Counted from the first letter of the stretch, positions 31,456-43,463 are shown. The stretch: 64,000 nucleotides of DNA from Diploptera punctata (GCA_030220185.1 JASPKZ010007537.1:536978-600977); one strand, 5' to 3'. Notes: a model not told the origin generated them from the sequence alone. Made by a program: numbers and translations.

Positions 31456-31529
31456 TTGCCTGGTGGTGTAATGGATAACACGCTGGGGTACCGACCCAGA
31501 GTTCCGGGTTCGAATCCCGTCCAGGCATT
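31456..31529 (+). tRNA. tRNA-like gene with T-run terminator
   Basis: Perfect 7-bp acceptor stem (TGCCTGG/CCAGGCA), D arm, anticodon arm CTGGG GTACCGA CCCAG (triplet ACC in the anticodon position), and a T arm with one mismatch. A run of T follows at once, as a Pol III terminator would. The upstream 110 bp are duplicated at 60390-60545 in reverse, so it is part of a dispersed unit. Probably a pseudogene: an ACC anticodon is not standard for eukaryotic Gly. Confidence 0.45.
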
Positions 31530-31550
31530 TTTTTTTTTTGTCATGTCATA

Positions 31551-31895
31551 CCGCTGTGGTCTCGAGGTAGCATGCTGCCTTGTCATGCAGTGGGCCTGGG
31601 TTCAATCCCCGGTCGGGGCAGTTTTTCTGGGTGAGGTTTTTATCGGGGTTCTTCCTCACCTGTAAGACAAATGTCACGAAAACTTTTAAGGCCCAAATGG
31701 TCCCCGAAATCATATGGCCATCATCATCATCATCATCCTTATCATTACCATCATCACCATCATCATCCTTCACCGGTGTGGAAAGCAATGGGAAGCTACC
31801 ACACCTATAATTCCCTAGTAAAGCTGCAAGCATAGCATGAAAATGCTATGATAGTAGTGAAGGACCTGCCTTCAGGCAGAATTACTATGGATGGA

Positions 31896-31897
<2 letters not shown>
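31551..31897 (+). mobile_element. SINE A, near full-length
   Basis: tRNA-derived head (gtggtctcgaggtagcatgc, B box ggttcaatccccg), gtgaggtttttatcggggtt, (CAT)n run, tail to actatggatggat. Followed by (TA)n. Confidence 0.9.
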
Positions 31898-31934
<37 letters not shown>

Positions 31935-31967
31935 TTTTGTGACAGTCATTTTTGTGTAATATAACTA

Positions 31968-32728
31968 ACTCACTGGCACTATCAAGCCCATAGGTTCATG
32001 GCTGCACAAACATAAGCTCTCCATACATCCATATCCTGCACAAATGTTTCCAATCGTTCCTGTATAATCTACTTCCCTCAAATCATAGTTAATGTTTTTC
32101 TCCCTCCTTTCTGGTTTTCCTACAAGAAGCTTCCATGCACGTCTTTCATTCCCCATTTGTATCACAGGTCCTGCCCATTGCAGTCTATGAGACTTAACTG
32201 TTCTTATTATATCTGGCTTCCTATAAAGACCATGTAGTTCATTGTTATGTAGTCTTCTCCATTCACTTGTCTGTTCATCTCTCTTTGGTCCAAAAATTTT
32301 CCAAAGAATCTTATTCTCAAATACTCGTAATCTCCTTTCCTCCCTTAAAGTAAGAGTCCATGTTTCGCACCCATATAATATAACTGGTAGAATAATAGTT
32401 TTATATATTTTCAGTTTAACGTTTCTTGAAAGGAGTTGGGACATCAAAAGTCTCTGCAATGCATAATAGCACGCATTTCCAGAATTGAGCCTATGTTTAA
32501 TTTCTTTGTGCATCTCATTCCTATTTGTGATTATTGTTCCTAGGTATTTGAATTCAGCCACTTCCTCAAAATTTCCCTCATTTGTCATTAGCTGTCCATT
32601 TCCATTATATAATGTATTTATACGTGTGTCCATATATTTAGTTTTATTGACATTTACTTCCAGTCCTAATTTCTTAGTGTTACTCAAGAGTGTGTGCGTG
32701 TTGGCCTTTAGTATCTCCTCGCTATCTA
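31968..32728 (-). mobile_element. LINE A copy 6
   Basis: ORF on the minus strand (31965-32687) retains KKLGLEVNVNKTKYMDTRIN, KYLGTIITNRNEMHKEIKHR and YGCETWTLTLREERRLRVFE, with damage near the C-terminus. 5'-truncated just after the YADD site. Confidence 0.85.
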
Positions 32729-32882
32729 TTTAACTAAAAAAATCATTATTAGTTATTATATTTTGTATTTGAAATTAGTGACTTGTAGTAGCATTCGGGA
32801 AATTTGACTTTAGGGCCACATCCAAGACATATATTGGAAGCTGGTGGTTTGCTTAATATCTAGAGAAATGACCAAGACTTAC

Positions 32883-33360
32883 TTGAATGTTCACCAGATC
32901 TCCGCCTCCTCCTACCCACCACCTTGGTGCTCCCAGGAGTAAGGAGAGGATCGGAATCATCAACCCCCAGGGGCACTTCCCAGGCAATGCTATTCCTTTT
33001 AGAGGCAGGTGGGGGCGGCAGGAGTTCCTCCAACGAATCGTCAGAGAAGTTGGCCCGGTCGTCGTCCGTGAGTTCGTCGAGCGTGCGCAATGGGGGACAG
33101 GGTTCTTCGCCACCACATCCAGAGCCGTCGTTGCCGTCGCCCGAACCGCGACGTCGTACTTCACGATGCCGCTCGATGGCGCCAGGGAGGGTGCGCGGCG
33201 GCAGCGGTCCTGGACGCTGCAGCCACGGAGGAGGGAACCTCGCATACTGAAGTGCGCCGTCGTAAGGGAGGCTTCCGAATCGGAACGGTTCTTGTAGGTG
33301 GAAGGGAGGTAGATTAGTTCCTGTCTCCCACCCGTAGGGCCGCTGATGCCGCGTCTTCGG
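32883..33360 (-). CDS. Internal exon 2 of adhesion-receptor-like gene (proline-rich tail)
   Basis: Minus-strand exon of 478 nt. The acceptor is ttgttgtgcag above 33360 and the donor gtaagt lies below 32883. It opens in phase 0 with PKTRHQRPYGWETGTNLPPF and leaves one base at the end. The 159 codons are rich in Pro and Arg, with an acidic stretch (DELTDDDRANFSDDSLEELL) followed by PPPP, and a basic RRRRR run near the end. G+C is far higher than in the surrounding AT-rich introns, as expected for a real exon. No catalytic or globular domain is visible, which fits a disordered cytoplasmic tail. A Penelope-like insertion ends only about 60 bp upstream of the acceptor (33419-33819). Confidence 0.8.
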
Positions 33361-33418
33361 CTGCACAACAAAGAGTGGTTCATATTAGAATCTTGTTACA
33401 AAAAACAGTAATATAAGT

Positions 33419-33819
33419 ACTTATTTTAGGAATTCTCACTATGAGGTATATTCATTAAGGTAGAATATGTTTATCACTCACCTCATATTGTTCTTCTTAT
33501 TTGATTATAGACTAGTTTCGGAACAAGCAAAATTATTAAAACAAATAGAAAAACCAAAAGAACTTACTGTTTGGGAAAAGATCTACATTCAAAAGAGCGA
33601 AAAGAAGAAATTAATGAACTTCGAAATTCCCGGTGAGAATGACCTGGTTTCGAGGTTTTTCAGTCAGCCAATGGAAGGAGAGAAGGACAACTCTTCAAGA
33701 CGACAGAACAACGGTCGTGATGTTACTGAGGATGGAACAGAAACTATGTTCCGAAACTAGTCTATAATCAAATAAGAAGAACAATATGAGGTGAGTGATA
33801 AACATATTCTACCTTAATA
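33419..33819 (+). mobile_element. Penelope-like element copy K
   Basis: A 12-bp target duplication (agtaatataagt at 33407-33418 and 33820-33831) brackets the copy. The left end carries an inverted copy of the right terminus (about 75 bp, including tcactcacctcatattg versus its complement). This is joined directly to the last 70 or so codons of a Penelope ORF: KPKELTVWEKIYIQKSEKKK, NFEIPGENDLVSRF, ending DGTETMFRN. The copy sits in an intron of the host gene, about 60 bp from the exon 2 acceptor. Confidence 0.78.
33726..33762 (+). ncRNA. Hammerhead-like motif, Penelope family K
   Basis: CUGAGGA, extra U, stem GGAACA/UGUUCC with a 7-nt loop, GAA, palindrome ACUAGU, then C. This is the full hammerhead core order with one base inserted before helix II. 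Helix I offers only about 2 pairs. It overlaps the last codons of the ORF (EDGTETMFRN). Confidence 0.5.
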
Positions 33820-33831
33820 AGTAATATAAGT

Positions 33832-34520
33832 GTTTGTAGTACGATAAAAATTAGAATATGTACTCTTAACCCTTAAATTCCTAATGTATTCTTTTGGATA
33901 CATCAGTTGGTTTAATTAATTTAATATTTAAAATAAATCAGAAGAAAACGAACAAAAATAAACCACTTAAATGTATGTCTAATTACACAATATACCTAAT
34001 AATAACAGTTATACAAGATTCCGTTTTCACTGGGGTCCGCCACATTCAAATAACGAACAGAAAAAAATTGTGTTTTGCCAATTTAAGGGTTAAAACCAAA
34101 TTTAAGACTATTTTAGGGCATGTGGTAGTCTTTGAAACTTTGAATAACACTTAATAACATAGGCTACAAAATGGACAAATATAAAGTTAGGGCGAATTAT
34201 TTTACTTAGCTTTTCAAGTTTTTTTCTTCAGTTTTAAGCATATTTACAAATTGGCGGTTTTATATTAGCCTATTTATATCTCAAGTTCTCATTCAATTTT
34301 TAGGTATTTTCGCAATGTGTTCGAAAAAAGAAAACCCTGTACATATTCCTCAGGTCGTTGTTCACGTGAAATAATTGTGCGTTATTGATATATTTTTTTC
34401 GATTTACTGTAGACTGCCATTTTTCAGTACAATCCACAAACTTGTTAGAGCAGATTATAACATCTATACAGAGACATTACATGTTTTTATTATGTAAACA
34501 AATATCACACACACACATAT
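33832..34520. repeat. Unassigned; shares a segment with 45880-46870
   Basis: Blocks acacaatatacctaataata, tttcgttttcact.ggggtccgccac occur again near 46755-46830. Remainder unassigned. Confidence 0.4.
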
Positions 34521-34521
34521 A

Positions 34522-34824
34522 TATCCATCCATAGTAATTCTGGCCGAGGGCAGGTCTTTCACTATAATCATAGCATTTTCATGATATGCTTTGCAGCTTT
34601 ACTAGGGAATTGTAGGTGTGGTAGCTTCCCGTTGCTTTCCACACCGGTGAAGGATGATGATGGCCATATGATTTCGGGGACCGTTTGGGCCTTAAAGTTT
34701 TTTGACATTTGTCTTACAGGTGAGGAAAAACCCCGAGAACCCAGAAAAACTTCCCCGACCGGGGATCGAATCCGGGCCCACTACATGACAAGGCAACACG
34801 CTACCTCGAGACCACAGCGGTGGA
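34522..34824 (-). mobile_element. SINE A copy
   Basis: Full-length-like minus copy with a shortened (CAT)n region, flanked by (CA)n and (TA)n. Confidence 0.85.
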
Positions 34825-34935
34825 CTACATATATATATATATATATGTACATTATTTTGAGTATATTTACCAGCTCGAATACATGTTGGTTTAGGTTAAG
34901 CAACCGTATCGAATTCAATTTATTACCTAGATATT

Positions 34936-35023
34936 AATTCCCTAGTAAAGCTGCAAAGCATTGCATGAAAATGCTATAATTGCAGTGAAAGACCTGCCCT
35001 CGGGCAGAATTACTATGGATGGA
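34936..35023 (+). mobile_element. SINE A tail fragment
   Basis: Only the 3' 88 bp (attccctagtaaagctgcaa to actatggatgga). Confidence 0.8.
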
Positions 35024-35526
35024 GCTAGGTATAAAAGTTTCAATAATGACAATAAATACTTATAATTAAAACAGGAAGTAACTTACACAATAACTAATTA
35101 CTTATTTATTTTGTTGTTTCTGTTTTTGCAACACTTCTGACACGAGCGTCCTTCCAGCGTCGGACCTTGTTTATTTTTCAATAAACTACCACATAAACTG
35201 TACCATTAGAGATTATTCGATATATCGAGCGACAGCGCCGCTAGTAACCAAATACATAACGACACGGCCCACTCTATGACAAATTCTCGTTAAACAAGCA
35301 CATTATCGAATGGACCGTGCTTATGATACAAATCTTCACCTTACATCACCCCTTTTAATATCATGGTCTTATGTTTAATAATATGCATAGTAACACTGGA
35401 GGATTTAAAGTTCACTTATTTGTTCAACAATTTATTTTTTTCTGAATAAAATCAAGCTGTTTTGTGCATAAAACAATATCGACTTCTCATGGCATACTCG
35501 TGTTACGAAATTTTCTAGGCTAAAGA
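35024..35526. other. No recognisable feature
   Basis: AT-rich; no ORF or repeat end seen. Confidence 0.4.
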
Positions 35527-35529
35527 TCA

Positions 35530-35603
<74 letters not shown>

Positions 35604-35636
35604 TAAAATAATAATAATAATATTATTATTATTATT
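35527..35636. repeat. (ATA)n/(TTA)n microsatellite
   Basis: Over 25 trinucleotide units with a switch to the complementary phase at the end. Confidence 0.95.
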
Positions 35637-35872
35637 CCTGATACTTCATAGTCCTATAAGTTATAAATAAATGAACAACCGGAATAAGTAATTTATTAGA
35701 AGTAAATATTTATTAATAAGTACGGTAACGAAAAATCGAACTTTTCAGCGAACTTCGAAGGAATGAAGCTATTGAGGTTGTTCTCATGAAATTATTTTTG
35801 TAAAATTTTTACAGATCCTCACCGATCAAGTCTAGTATACACAGAAAATGACCATGACAAATTATATATATG

Positions 35873-36174
35873 GGGGCACGCCGTAGCGTAGTGGTTAAGG
35901 CACTGAGCTATAAGCCGGAGGGTCGAGGGTTCAAGTCCCGTTGGGGTCAGGATTTTTAAACTGACCCAAACCCTCTGGCGGCACTATGGCCCTGGGGTCG
36001 ACTCAGCCTCTAACTGAAATGAGTACCAGACGCTTGTTCTTGGGTAAAGGCGGCCATCACGCAGGGCTGACAACCCGGCTGACATAAAGTGCCGATTGTC
36101 TAGAAAAAGTGGGAGCCTTAACCTCCTACTACCCCAAGGGCCTCCTGAGGCCTGTAGTGGGATCACTTTACTTT
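35873..36174 (+). mobile_element. SINE B copy 3
   Basis: Full-length-like: gggggcacgccgtagcgtag to gtgggatcactttacttta, flanked by (TA)n. Confidence 0.88.
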
Positions 36175-36505
36175 ATATATATATATATACCCGTGTCCAA
36201 AATTAAAGCAACAAACTAAAATTTCGCCTTCCTGTGTCCTATTTACAACAGAGTAGTACCAAGTGGCAGTAAAACACTAGTGTCCAAAATGAAAGCAACG
36301 AACTGTAATTTTTACTTTCTATGTTAAATCTACTACAAAATATTACTGGCTGGTACAAGAACAAACGGACTAAACTTAGTAAATATTCTAACATCATTTT
36401 TTATGAAATGACAGAAATAAAAATGGTTTTCTTCTTTTCAAAGTGTTCTTAGGTTCACACTCAATATCGAGAAATGTGGTCACATATACTCCTGATAGTC
36501 CTATT

Positions 36506-37078
36506 GGTATCTTTACCTTGTCGTGGTGGAGTGGCTTGTGTGCTTAAATGATCCTGAGAGCTATGCCGGCGGTAGCATTGCTGCCGATAGGGTTACCCAT
36601 GCCGGACTGGTCGAAGGTGATAAGCCAGACGAAATAAGTACCTTGGTCGAAAGAGTGACGATCTTTCACCGTAAAAATACAACCGTCAAGAAATGCGGAC
36701 ATGGGTTCTACTGGGGTAAAATTTTCCGGAGGTCAAATAGTCCCTCATTCGGTTCTCCGGGTGGGGACTACTTCAGGGAACCCATGCCAAAGGCTCAAAC
36801 ACAGGGACATGTTCCTAGGAACATGGAATGTTAGGACTTTATACAATAGCGGGGCACTAGAGACGTGCATGGAAACTTCTTGTAGGAAAGCCAGAAGGAA
36901 AACGCCCAGTTGGTAGACCAAGAATGAGGTGGGAGAACAACATTAACTATGATTTAAGGGAAGTAGATTATACAGGGAATGATTGGAAAGCATTAGCTCA
37001 GGATAGGGATGTATGGAGAGCTTATGTCCGTGCGGCCATGAACCTACGGGTTCGATAGTGCCAGTGAGTAAGTAAGTA
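36506..37078 (+). mobile_element. LINE A copy 7: full 5' end, large internal deletion
   Basis: A 9-bp duplication (agtcctatt at 36497-36505 and 37079-37087). The 5' leader (cgtggtggagtggcttgtgt) and the endonuclease start (MFLGTWNVRTLYNSGAL) join at about 36862 to the RT end (RRAWKLLVGKPEGKRP type). Middle 2-3 kb missing. Confidence 0.85.
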
Positions 37079-37100
37079 AGTCCTATTTTGCTAGTTAATG

Positions 37101-37538
37101 CGAAAGATGGACTCTTACTTTAAGGGAGGAAAGGAGATTACAAGTATTTGAGAATAAAGTACTTAGGAAATTTTTTGGACCAAAGAGAGATGAACAGACA
37201 GGTGAATGGAGGAGACTACATAACAATGAACTACACGGTCTTTATAGGAAGCCAGATATAATAAGAACAGTTAAGTCTCGTAGACTGCGATGGGCAGGAC
37301 ATGTTGCACGTATGGGGAATGAAAGACTTGCATGGAAGCTTCTTGTAGGAAAGCCAGAGGGAAAACGCCCAGTTGGTAGACCAAGAATGAGATGGGAGAA
37401 TAACATTAATTATGAATTGAGGGAAGTAGATTATACAGAGAATGATTGGAAAGCATTAGCTCAGGATAGGGATGTATGGAAAGCTTATGTCCTACGGGTT
37501 CGATAGTGCCAGTAAGTAAGTAAGTAAGTAAGTATGAT
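37101..37538 (+). mobile_element. LINE A copy 8
   Basis: 3' fragment starting at GWTLTLREERRL-type sequence, with the ORF end at 37312-37506, a deletion before the last residues and an (AAGT)n tail. Confidence 0.85.
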
Positions 37539-37544
37539 GATAAT

Positions 37545-37722
37545 TATGATGGTCAGATGAAGTTCTGGGAAATTTGGGTCTTAAAGTTTCCTGACATTTG
37601 TCTTACAGATGAGAAAAATCCCCGAAAAAATAATCACCCAGGAAACTTGACCGAACCGGTTTCAAACCCGGGCCCGCTGCGTGACAAGGCAACACGCTAC
37701 CTCGAGACCACAGCAGTGGACC
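37545..37722 (-). mobile_element. SINE A partial copy
   Basis: Minus-strand head and middle (gaccacagcagtggac, gacatttgtcttacagatga). The tail is missing. Confidence 0.75.
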
Positions 37723-38084
37723 TTATCCGCTCTTAGAGTGATCCTAACATAAAGAAAAGCCAATTGTATCTTTCTGTAATTTGCGCCACAATTACTGCCA
37801 CATTAACAGTGAGCACATGTAAAGTATATAAGACATGTGATCGTTGAATGGGATAGATTACAAGAAAGCTGGTGAGATTGTTCGCTGAACTTGTGAAATA
37901 CATTTAAAATAACTGTTTTTTTGACCACTGGTCAATGATTTGCCAGACTTGTGTTTTAAAAATTTTAGTTGCGACACAGTAGCAGAAGACTCGACAGCTT
38001 CAGACATTTTGTTTGTATCAGAATCAACTGAAAGAATGACTCAAATGCATCATCCATATGCAATAAACTAAGCTATTTTAAGTT

Positions 38085-38870
38085 GTAATTACACTGGCCA
38101 ACATGGTCTTTATCTCACGAGTACCAATAGTTGTACTTAATGCAGTTTTTTATCGTGTTTTCAAATATGTATTCGGAATTTCTCCATCACCCACAGTTTT
38201 TTTATTTGAATTTCAATTAATGGATTTAAAACATTATTTTTTTAATAAACGTTTTTTCGTCTATTTGTCCATTGTAGAATAAAACCAAATGAGCTAACTC
38301 AAATGGTTTCAGCTATGGAAAAGAGATATCAAGGCAAATGAAATCGTAATATGCTGGCCGATTATTCTTGGACCATAAAGAGGGACGCTTCACAGGCAAA
38401 ATATAGCAGAAAATCGCCATTTCTTACTTTCTAGGTGAGTCCGAATGTTCGAATATTGTGTAGTTACGAATGTAGAAAATATTAAAGTGTTTGAAATTAT
38501 AAATTCCTATCTCTCGGAAACCTTGCATGATGGAGAAAAACCGATATCATATTTGACTTCAGGAGAAAAATACAGAGTCACATATTTTTCTTCCTGAGAC
38601 AAAAAAAGTTTCTTTTTTTGTTGCTCAGTCTTATTGATTAGGTATATTTTAGAATATTTTCTATGTTTCGAATATTATTATTTTCATTCACGAAGAATAA
38701 CAAGTATATTCAGAGGACATATTTTTAATTTAATGAACGGAACTGCTTTTTCGTGTACTTATTGCTTCTGCGTCGTACGTCGGTGTCCATAACCAATGAC
38801 AATCGAGCAGGTCACGTGGTTTTGTTTTGATGAGGATCACTTTAAGAGCGGACAGCCTTTAATATTACAG
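38085..38870. repeat. Dispersed repeat S, copy 1
   Basis: Shares long blocks with 42795-43370 (gttgtacttaatgcagtttt, tggaaaagagatatcaaggc, gtgagtccgaatgttcgaat). No ORF; family unknown. Confidence 0.75.
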
Positions 38871-38887
38871 CAAATTTATAAAAAATA

Positions 38888-39847
38888 CTAGCTAATACCC
38901 GGCGTGCGCTGCTACGCCTAAATAAATGAAAATTAATGTGCTTCTATGTTTAGTTGAATAAATGAAGGGAAAAATAATTATAAATTTATATTTTTAGATA
39001 CCCCGTGCTCATTACCCGGCGTTGCCCGAGAATCTACTTATCCCGATCTTCTTGACATAAATGACTTGAAATACGAAAATTAATGTGTTTTATGTTTAGT
39101 TAAATAAGTTGCAGGAAAAATTTATATCGTAATTATTTTTAGATACCCGTGCTGTTTACCCGGCGTTGCTCGGTTATCTACTCATCCCGATCTTCTTGGC
39201 ATAAATTATCGGAAAGACAAAAATTAATGTACTTCATATGATTAGTTGAATAAGTAAAATGAAAAATCATTATAAATGTATATCGTAATTATTTTAAGAT
39301 TTCCCATACTGATTACCCGGTGTTGCCCGGGAATCCACTTATCTCGATCTTCTTGGCATAAATGAGCTAAAGGACAAAATTCGTTATTGTGAGTTATCCG
39401 TAAAAGAATACCCGCCATGCTAGCAGAGGAATCTACGTACTTGTCTCGATCTTCTTGGCATCAATGAAAGACAAAAATGGTTATTGTGAGTTATCCGTAA
39501 GAGATAAACATATGCTGTCGCGGACTTTTTTGTAGAGCTTTTTTGAGATATTCAATTCTGTGTACATTAATTTTGTGTATTTGTTATGGTTTAGGCAGCG
39601 TAAGCCATTTAAGCGTCCAAATAGCTACTTTTTTCACGTTTTCCACTACAAAGGGCGATTTTAAGGATGTAGAAGTTGAGTATCACAACTCTCTTATAGC
39701 CTATGTTCATCCCGGGAATCTCCTGAACATTTTGCAAAAAGCCCCATAACTCTCGGATGAACGGTATGACCGCGCATAAAGCACGAACGAACAAACAAAC
39801 AAATCAACAAACAAACCAACAAACAAACATAAATTTTAAATTTTAGA
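38888..39847 (-). mobile_element. Helitron-type element
   Basis: On the minus strand it starts TCTAAAATTTAAAATTTATG and ends GGGTATTAGCTAG, placed exactly between A and T, as Helitrons require. Three internal degenerate repeats of tacccgg.gttgc. No Rep/helicase ORF. Confidence 0.62.
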
Positions 39848-40487
39848 TTTTGTATACTGTATTTTTACTTTTAAATACCTCTAGGTGTAAATAAAATTAC
39901 TTCGATTTCACACAATAGATAGAATCAATTCCTTTTACCCTCTAATGGAACATAGTGGTAAATAAATGCCCGGATAAAGCCAGTAATCAGTTTCTCCTAT
40001 ATAATTTGAGGAAGTAACTGGAAACAAGGAAGTATCTACTCCAATTCGCTACAGAGCCCTTAGCTTCACGTCAATAAATCAATACCTTGAATTGAGAAAG
40101 CACTAGAGTTTTTGAGAAAGAATAAATTCTGCACTCGTATGTTTGGAACGGAATGGGGAATGTTTATGCTACCGGTTCACGGCCGAGAAGAAAAAAAAAC
40201 ATAAGCTCCTAGAATAAAAATGCCAACACACAGCCCTCTTGATCCTATTTCTGGGAAATCCAGCATATTCTATTTAGGAATTGTGTCTTTATCCAGTACT
40301 TCCTTATCTGAGAAGAATATGATTGTATTTTTGTAAGGATATATTAAAAGTATGAAAATAGGTTATTTTTTTTTATAAAATTCAAATGAAGATAGTTAAA
40401 ATTTGGGCCCATGAACATCTTAAGTAAAAGTTGAATATGTGAGATATCAAGTTAAGTCTAGTTCTCAGTTGATTAATCAAACATTTT
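39848..40487. other. No recognisable feature
   Basis: AT-rich, nothing supported. Confidence 0.4.
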
Positions 40488-41335
40488 ATAGTTTATGCTG
40501 ATGATGTAGTACTATTGGGCGATAGCGAAGAGATACTAAAGGCCAACACGCACACGCAATTGAGTAACACTAAGAAACTGGGACTGGAAGTAAATATCAA
40601 TAAAACTAAATATATGGTCACACATAGAAATACTTTATATAATGGAAATGGCCAGCTAATGACAAACGAGGGAAATTTTCAGGAAGTGGCTGAATTCAAA
40701 TACCTAGGAACAATAATCACAAATAGGAATGAGATGCACAAGAAATTAAATATAGGCTCAATTCTGGAAATCCGTGCTATTATCCATTGCAGAGACTCTT
40801 GATGTCCCAACTCCTTTCAAAAAACGTTAAACTGAAAATATATAAAACTATTATTCTACCAGTTATATTATATGGGTGCGAAACATGACTCTTATTTTAA
40901 GGGAGGAAAGGAGATTACGAGTATTTGAGAATAAAGTTGTTAGGAAAATTTTTGGACCAAAGAGAGATGAACAGACAGGTGAATGGAGAAGACTATACAT
41001 AACAGTCAACTATATGGTCTTTATAGGAAGCCAGATATAATAAGAACAGTTAAGTCTCGCTGACTGCGATGGACAGGACATGTGGCACGAATGGGAAATG
41101 AAATATGTGCATGGAAGCTTCTTGTAGGAAAACCCAGAGGGAAATCGTCCAGTTGGTAGATCAAGAATGTGGTGGGGGAATAACATTAACTATGAATTGA
41201 GGGAAGTAGATTATACAGGGAATGATTGGAAAATATTAGCTCAGGATAGGGATATATGGAGAACTTATGTCCTCGCGGCCATGAACCTACGGGTTCGATA
41301 GTGCCAGTGAGTTAGAGTTAATTAGTTAGTTATAA
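40488..41335 (+). mobile_element. LINE A copy 9
   Basis: Begins VYADDVVLLGDSEEILKAN (YADD motif), continues LGLEVNINKTKYMVTHRNTL, but the frame breaks near 40740 and repeatedly after. The tail is cactggc-type with agttagagttaattagtt instead of pure (AAGT)n. Confidence 0.85.
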
Positions 41336-41402
41336 TTATTACTTAAGCAGTTTTGATTTTATAATGTTCTGCAGAAACAAAATTAAAATTTCATAATCTA
41401 AT

Positions 41403-41800
41403 TAGAAGAACTAGTGGTTATGCTCCTTGCCTCTGGTCCCGAGGGTCGCGGAATCAAACCCGGCCGGGGTCGATGAATTTTTTTGGACGGAAAAATCCAA
41501 GGAGCAAGTCCTCCGGAAGGGACTTTAAGCCGTGGGTCCCGAGTCTGAAGATTTTCAGGCTCGTAAAAATCCTTAAGCCAGAATGAAAAGGCCTCTAAGC
41601 AAAATTTACCAAATTTTCCCCTCCCAGTACTACCTTGGCTTCCTAGATGTCAGTATGAGGCGGAACGGTGACCACGGACCACTCAAAATGACATCTAGAC
41701 GAAAACAAGTGTAACTAAATTAGTATGGTTCAAATTCTTCCCTGTAGGGGGAGAGCGCCTAGATCTCTGTAAAGGGAAAACATAGGCTTACATTATAATA
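41403..41800 (+). mobile_element. SINE C copy
   Basis: Head truncated at the left (actagtggttatgctccttg), body and tail complete (gtgtaactaaattagtatgg, cctgtagggggagagcgcc). Confidence 0.82.
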
Positions 41801-42400
41801 CAATTTCATAGAGGTTTTCTAATTATACATGAAAAAGTAAAATATCGATTTAACGGTTTTATTTATTATCCCGTTTGAACGGTTCGACGCTTTTATCCGT
41901 GTTATGCCAAATATTCATTTTCGTGCAGTAACTTTAAATCCTAACTATTACTGAAAACTACAAAACGTAGGGAGTCAGACTGGTGTAGAAGGATCAAAAT
42001 ATCAGGTTATTAAATATTACAATATATAATTATTAGGTAATACTTCAATAAGTTTTGTTTTCTTAACAAGATAAGTAAATTCAATTATTTTAATGAATCG
42101 ATTATACGATCACAATCTTACAATATCATTGTTTTCTTTTAACCATATTTCTTTGCTGAGGGTCGTCATATTTCAATTCCTTCTGGATTTTTTCGTGTTG
42201 AGACTTGAAAGTAGTTTTGAAGTTCCTTAGGACAGGTTACTGGCCCGACGCTAAGTAGTCCAGTGGTAGGGCTGCTACCTTTTAGTCTCTGGACAGACAT
42301 TAGGATACTGCATTTACTCAGTACCCGATGGAACGGTTATACCGCCGTGACTCGGTCCTCAGAGCCTCGTTTGTGAAAACGGGTTGTACCACGAGAAGGT
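41801..42400. other. Unassigned; possible SINE-like stretch
   Basis: 42250-42400 (agtagtccagtggtagggct) looks like a tRNA-type A box but no B box follows. Confidence 0.3.
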
Positions 42401-42409
42401 GAGGATGAG

Positions 42410-42680
42410 AATTGGGTAGCAGAGGTTATACACACGTCACTACCCCTTACCCCGTGGAATCTTTAGAAAACAAACTTTCTGATTATAAGTCAAGATGGAT
42501 GCAACATGTTCATCGAATGGAAGATCACAGAATACCCAAACAAATGTTAAGATATCAACCTGCAGGAAGAAGACCAGGACGTCCACTCAAAAGACTTTTG
42601 GATAGTGTTCCTCTTGAGGCCGAAACAGGTCAACAAATGGACTAAATTCGTGAATGTACTATGATGATGATGATTATACG
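42410..42680 (+). mobile_element. LINE C-type 3' end
   Basis: KLSDYKSRWMQHVHRMEDHR, GRRPGRPLKRLLDSV, then tgatgatgatgat tail. Short, truncated. Confidence 0.65.
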
Positions 42681-42794
42681 ATCACGTATAATGTCATAAT
42701 TACTGTAACGTAAAATAAAATTTAATTTTATATGTAATTCTAAGTTTAAGAGTGTTTTAATTTCGTGTATCCATTGTTTATAAAATACCAGCTA

Positions 42795-43380
42795 ATTACA
42801 CTGGTCAACATGATTTTTGTCTCATGAGTACAAATAGTTGTACTTAATGCAGTTTTTTTATCGTGTTTTCAAATATGTATTCGGAATTTCTCCATCTCCC
42901 ACATTTTTTTTATTTCAATTTCAATTAATGGATTTAAATAATTATTTTTTAAATAAACCTAGATTTTTTCCCGGAAAATCTTGGCGCAGTGAGCGATGAG
43001 CACGGGAACACTTTCATGAGCAGATTTCAGCTATGGAAAAGAGATATCAAGGCAAATGGAATCCTAATATGCTTGCCGATTATTGTTGGACCATCAAGAG
43101 GGATGCTCCACAGACGAAATATAGCATAAAATCGTCATTTCTTACTTTCTAGGTGAGTCCGAATGTTCGAATATTGTGTAGTTACGAATGTAGAAAATAT
43201 TAAAGTGTTTGAAATTATAAATGCCTCTCTCTCGGAAACCTAGCGTGATGGAGAAACTACGATATCATATTTGAATTCAGGAGAAAAAATACTATCAGAA
43301 TCGCATATTTTTCTTTCTGAGACAAAAAAAAAGAAGTTTCTTTTTTGTTGCTCAGTGTAGACTATAGCTGCAGACATATG
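42795..43380. repeat. Dispersed repeat S, copy 2
   Basis: Second copy of 38085-38870, with an internal segment replaced around 42960-43020. Confidence 0.75.
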
Positions 43381-43463
43381 AAATTCATTTAAAACAATTT
43401 TCTAGAATTACGAATTAAAGCTTTGTATTGTTCTACATTCGAATATGATAGAGTGTTTAAGAT

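Noticed and set aside
32887..33317. Several plus-strand open frames across exon 2
   Set aside because: High G+C makes stops rare on both strands. Only the minus frame has matching acceptor, donor and phase.
35527..35636. CRISPR-like regular repeat
   Set aside because: Simple trinucleotide microsatellite without spacers, in a eukaryotic context.
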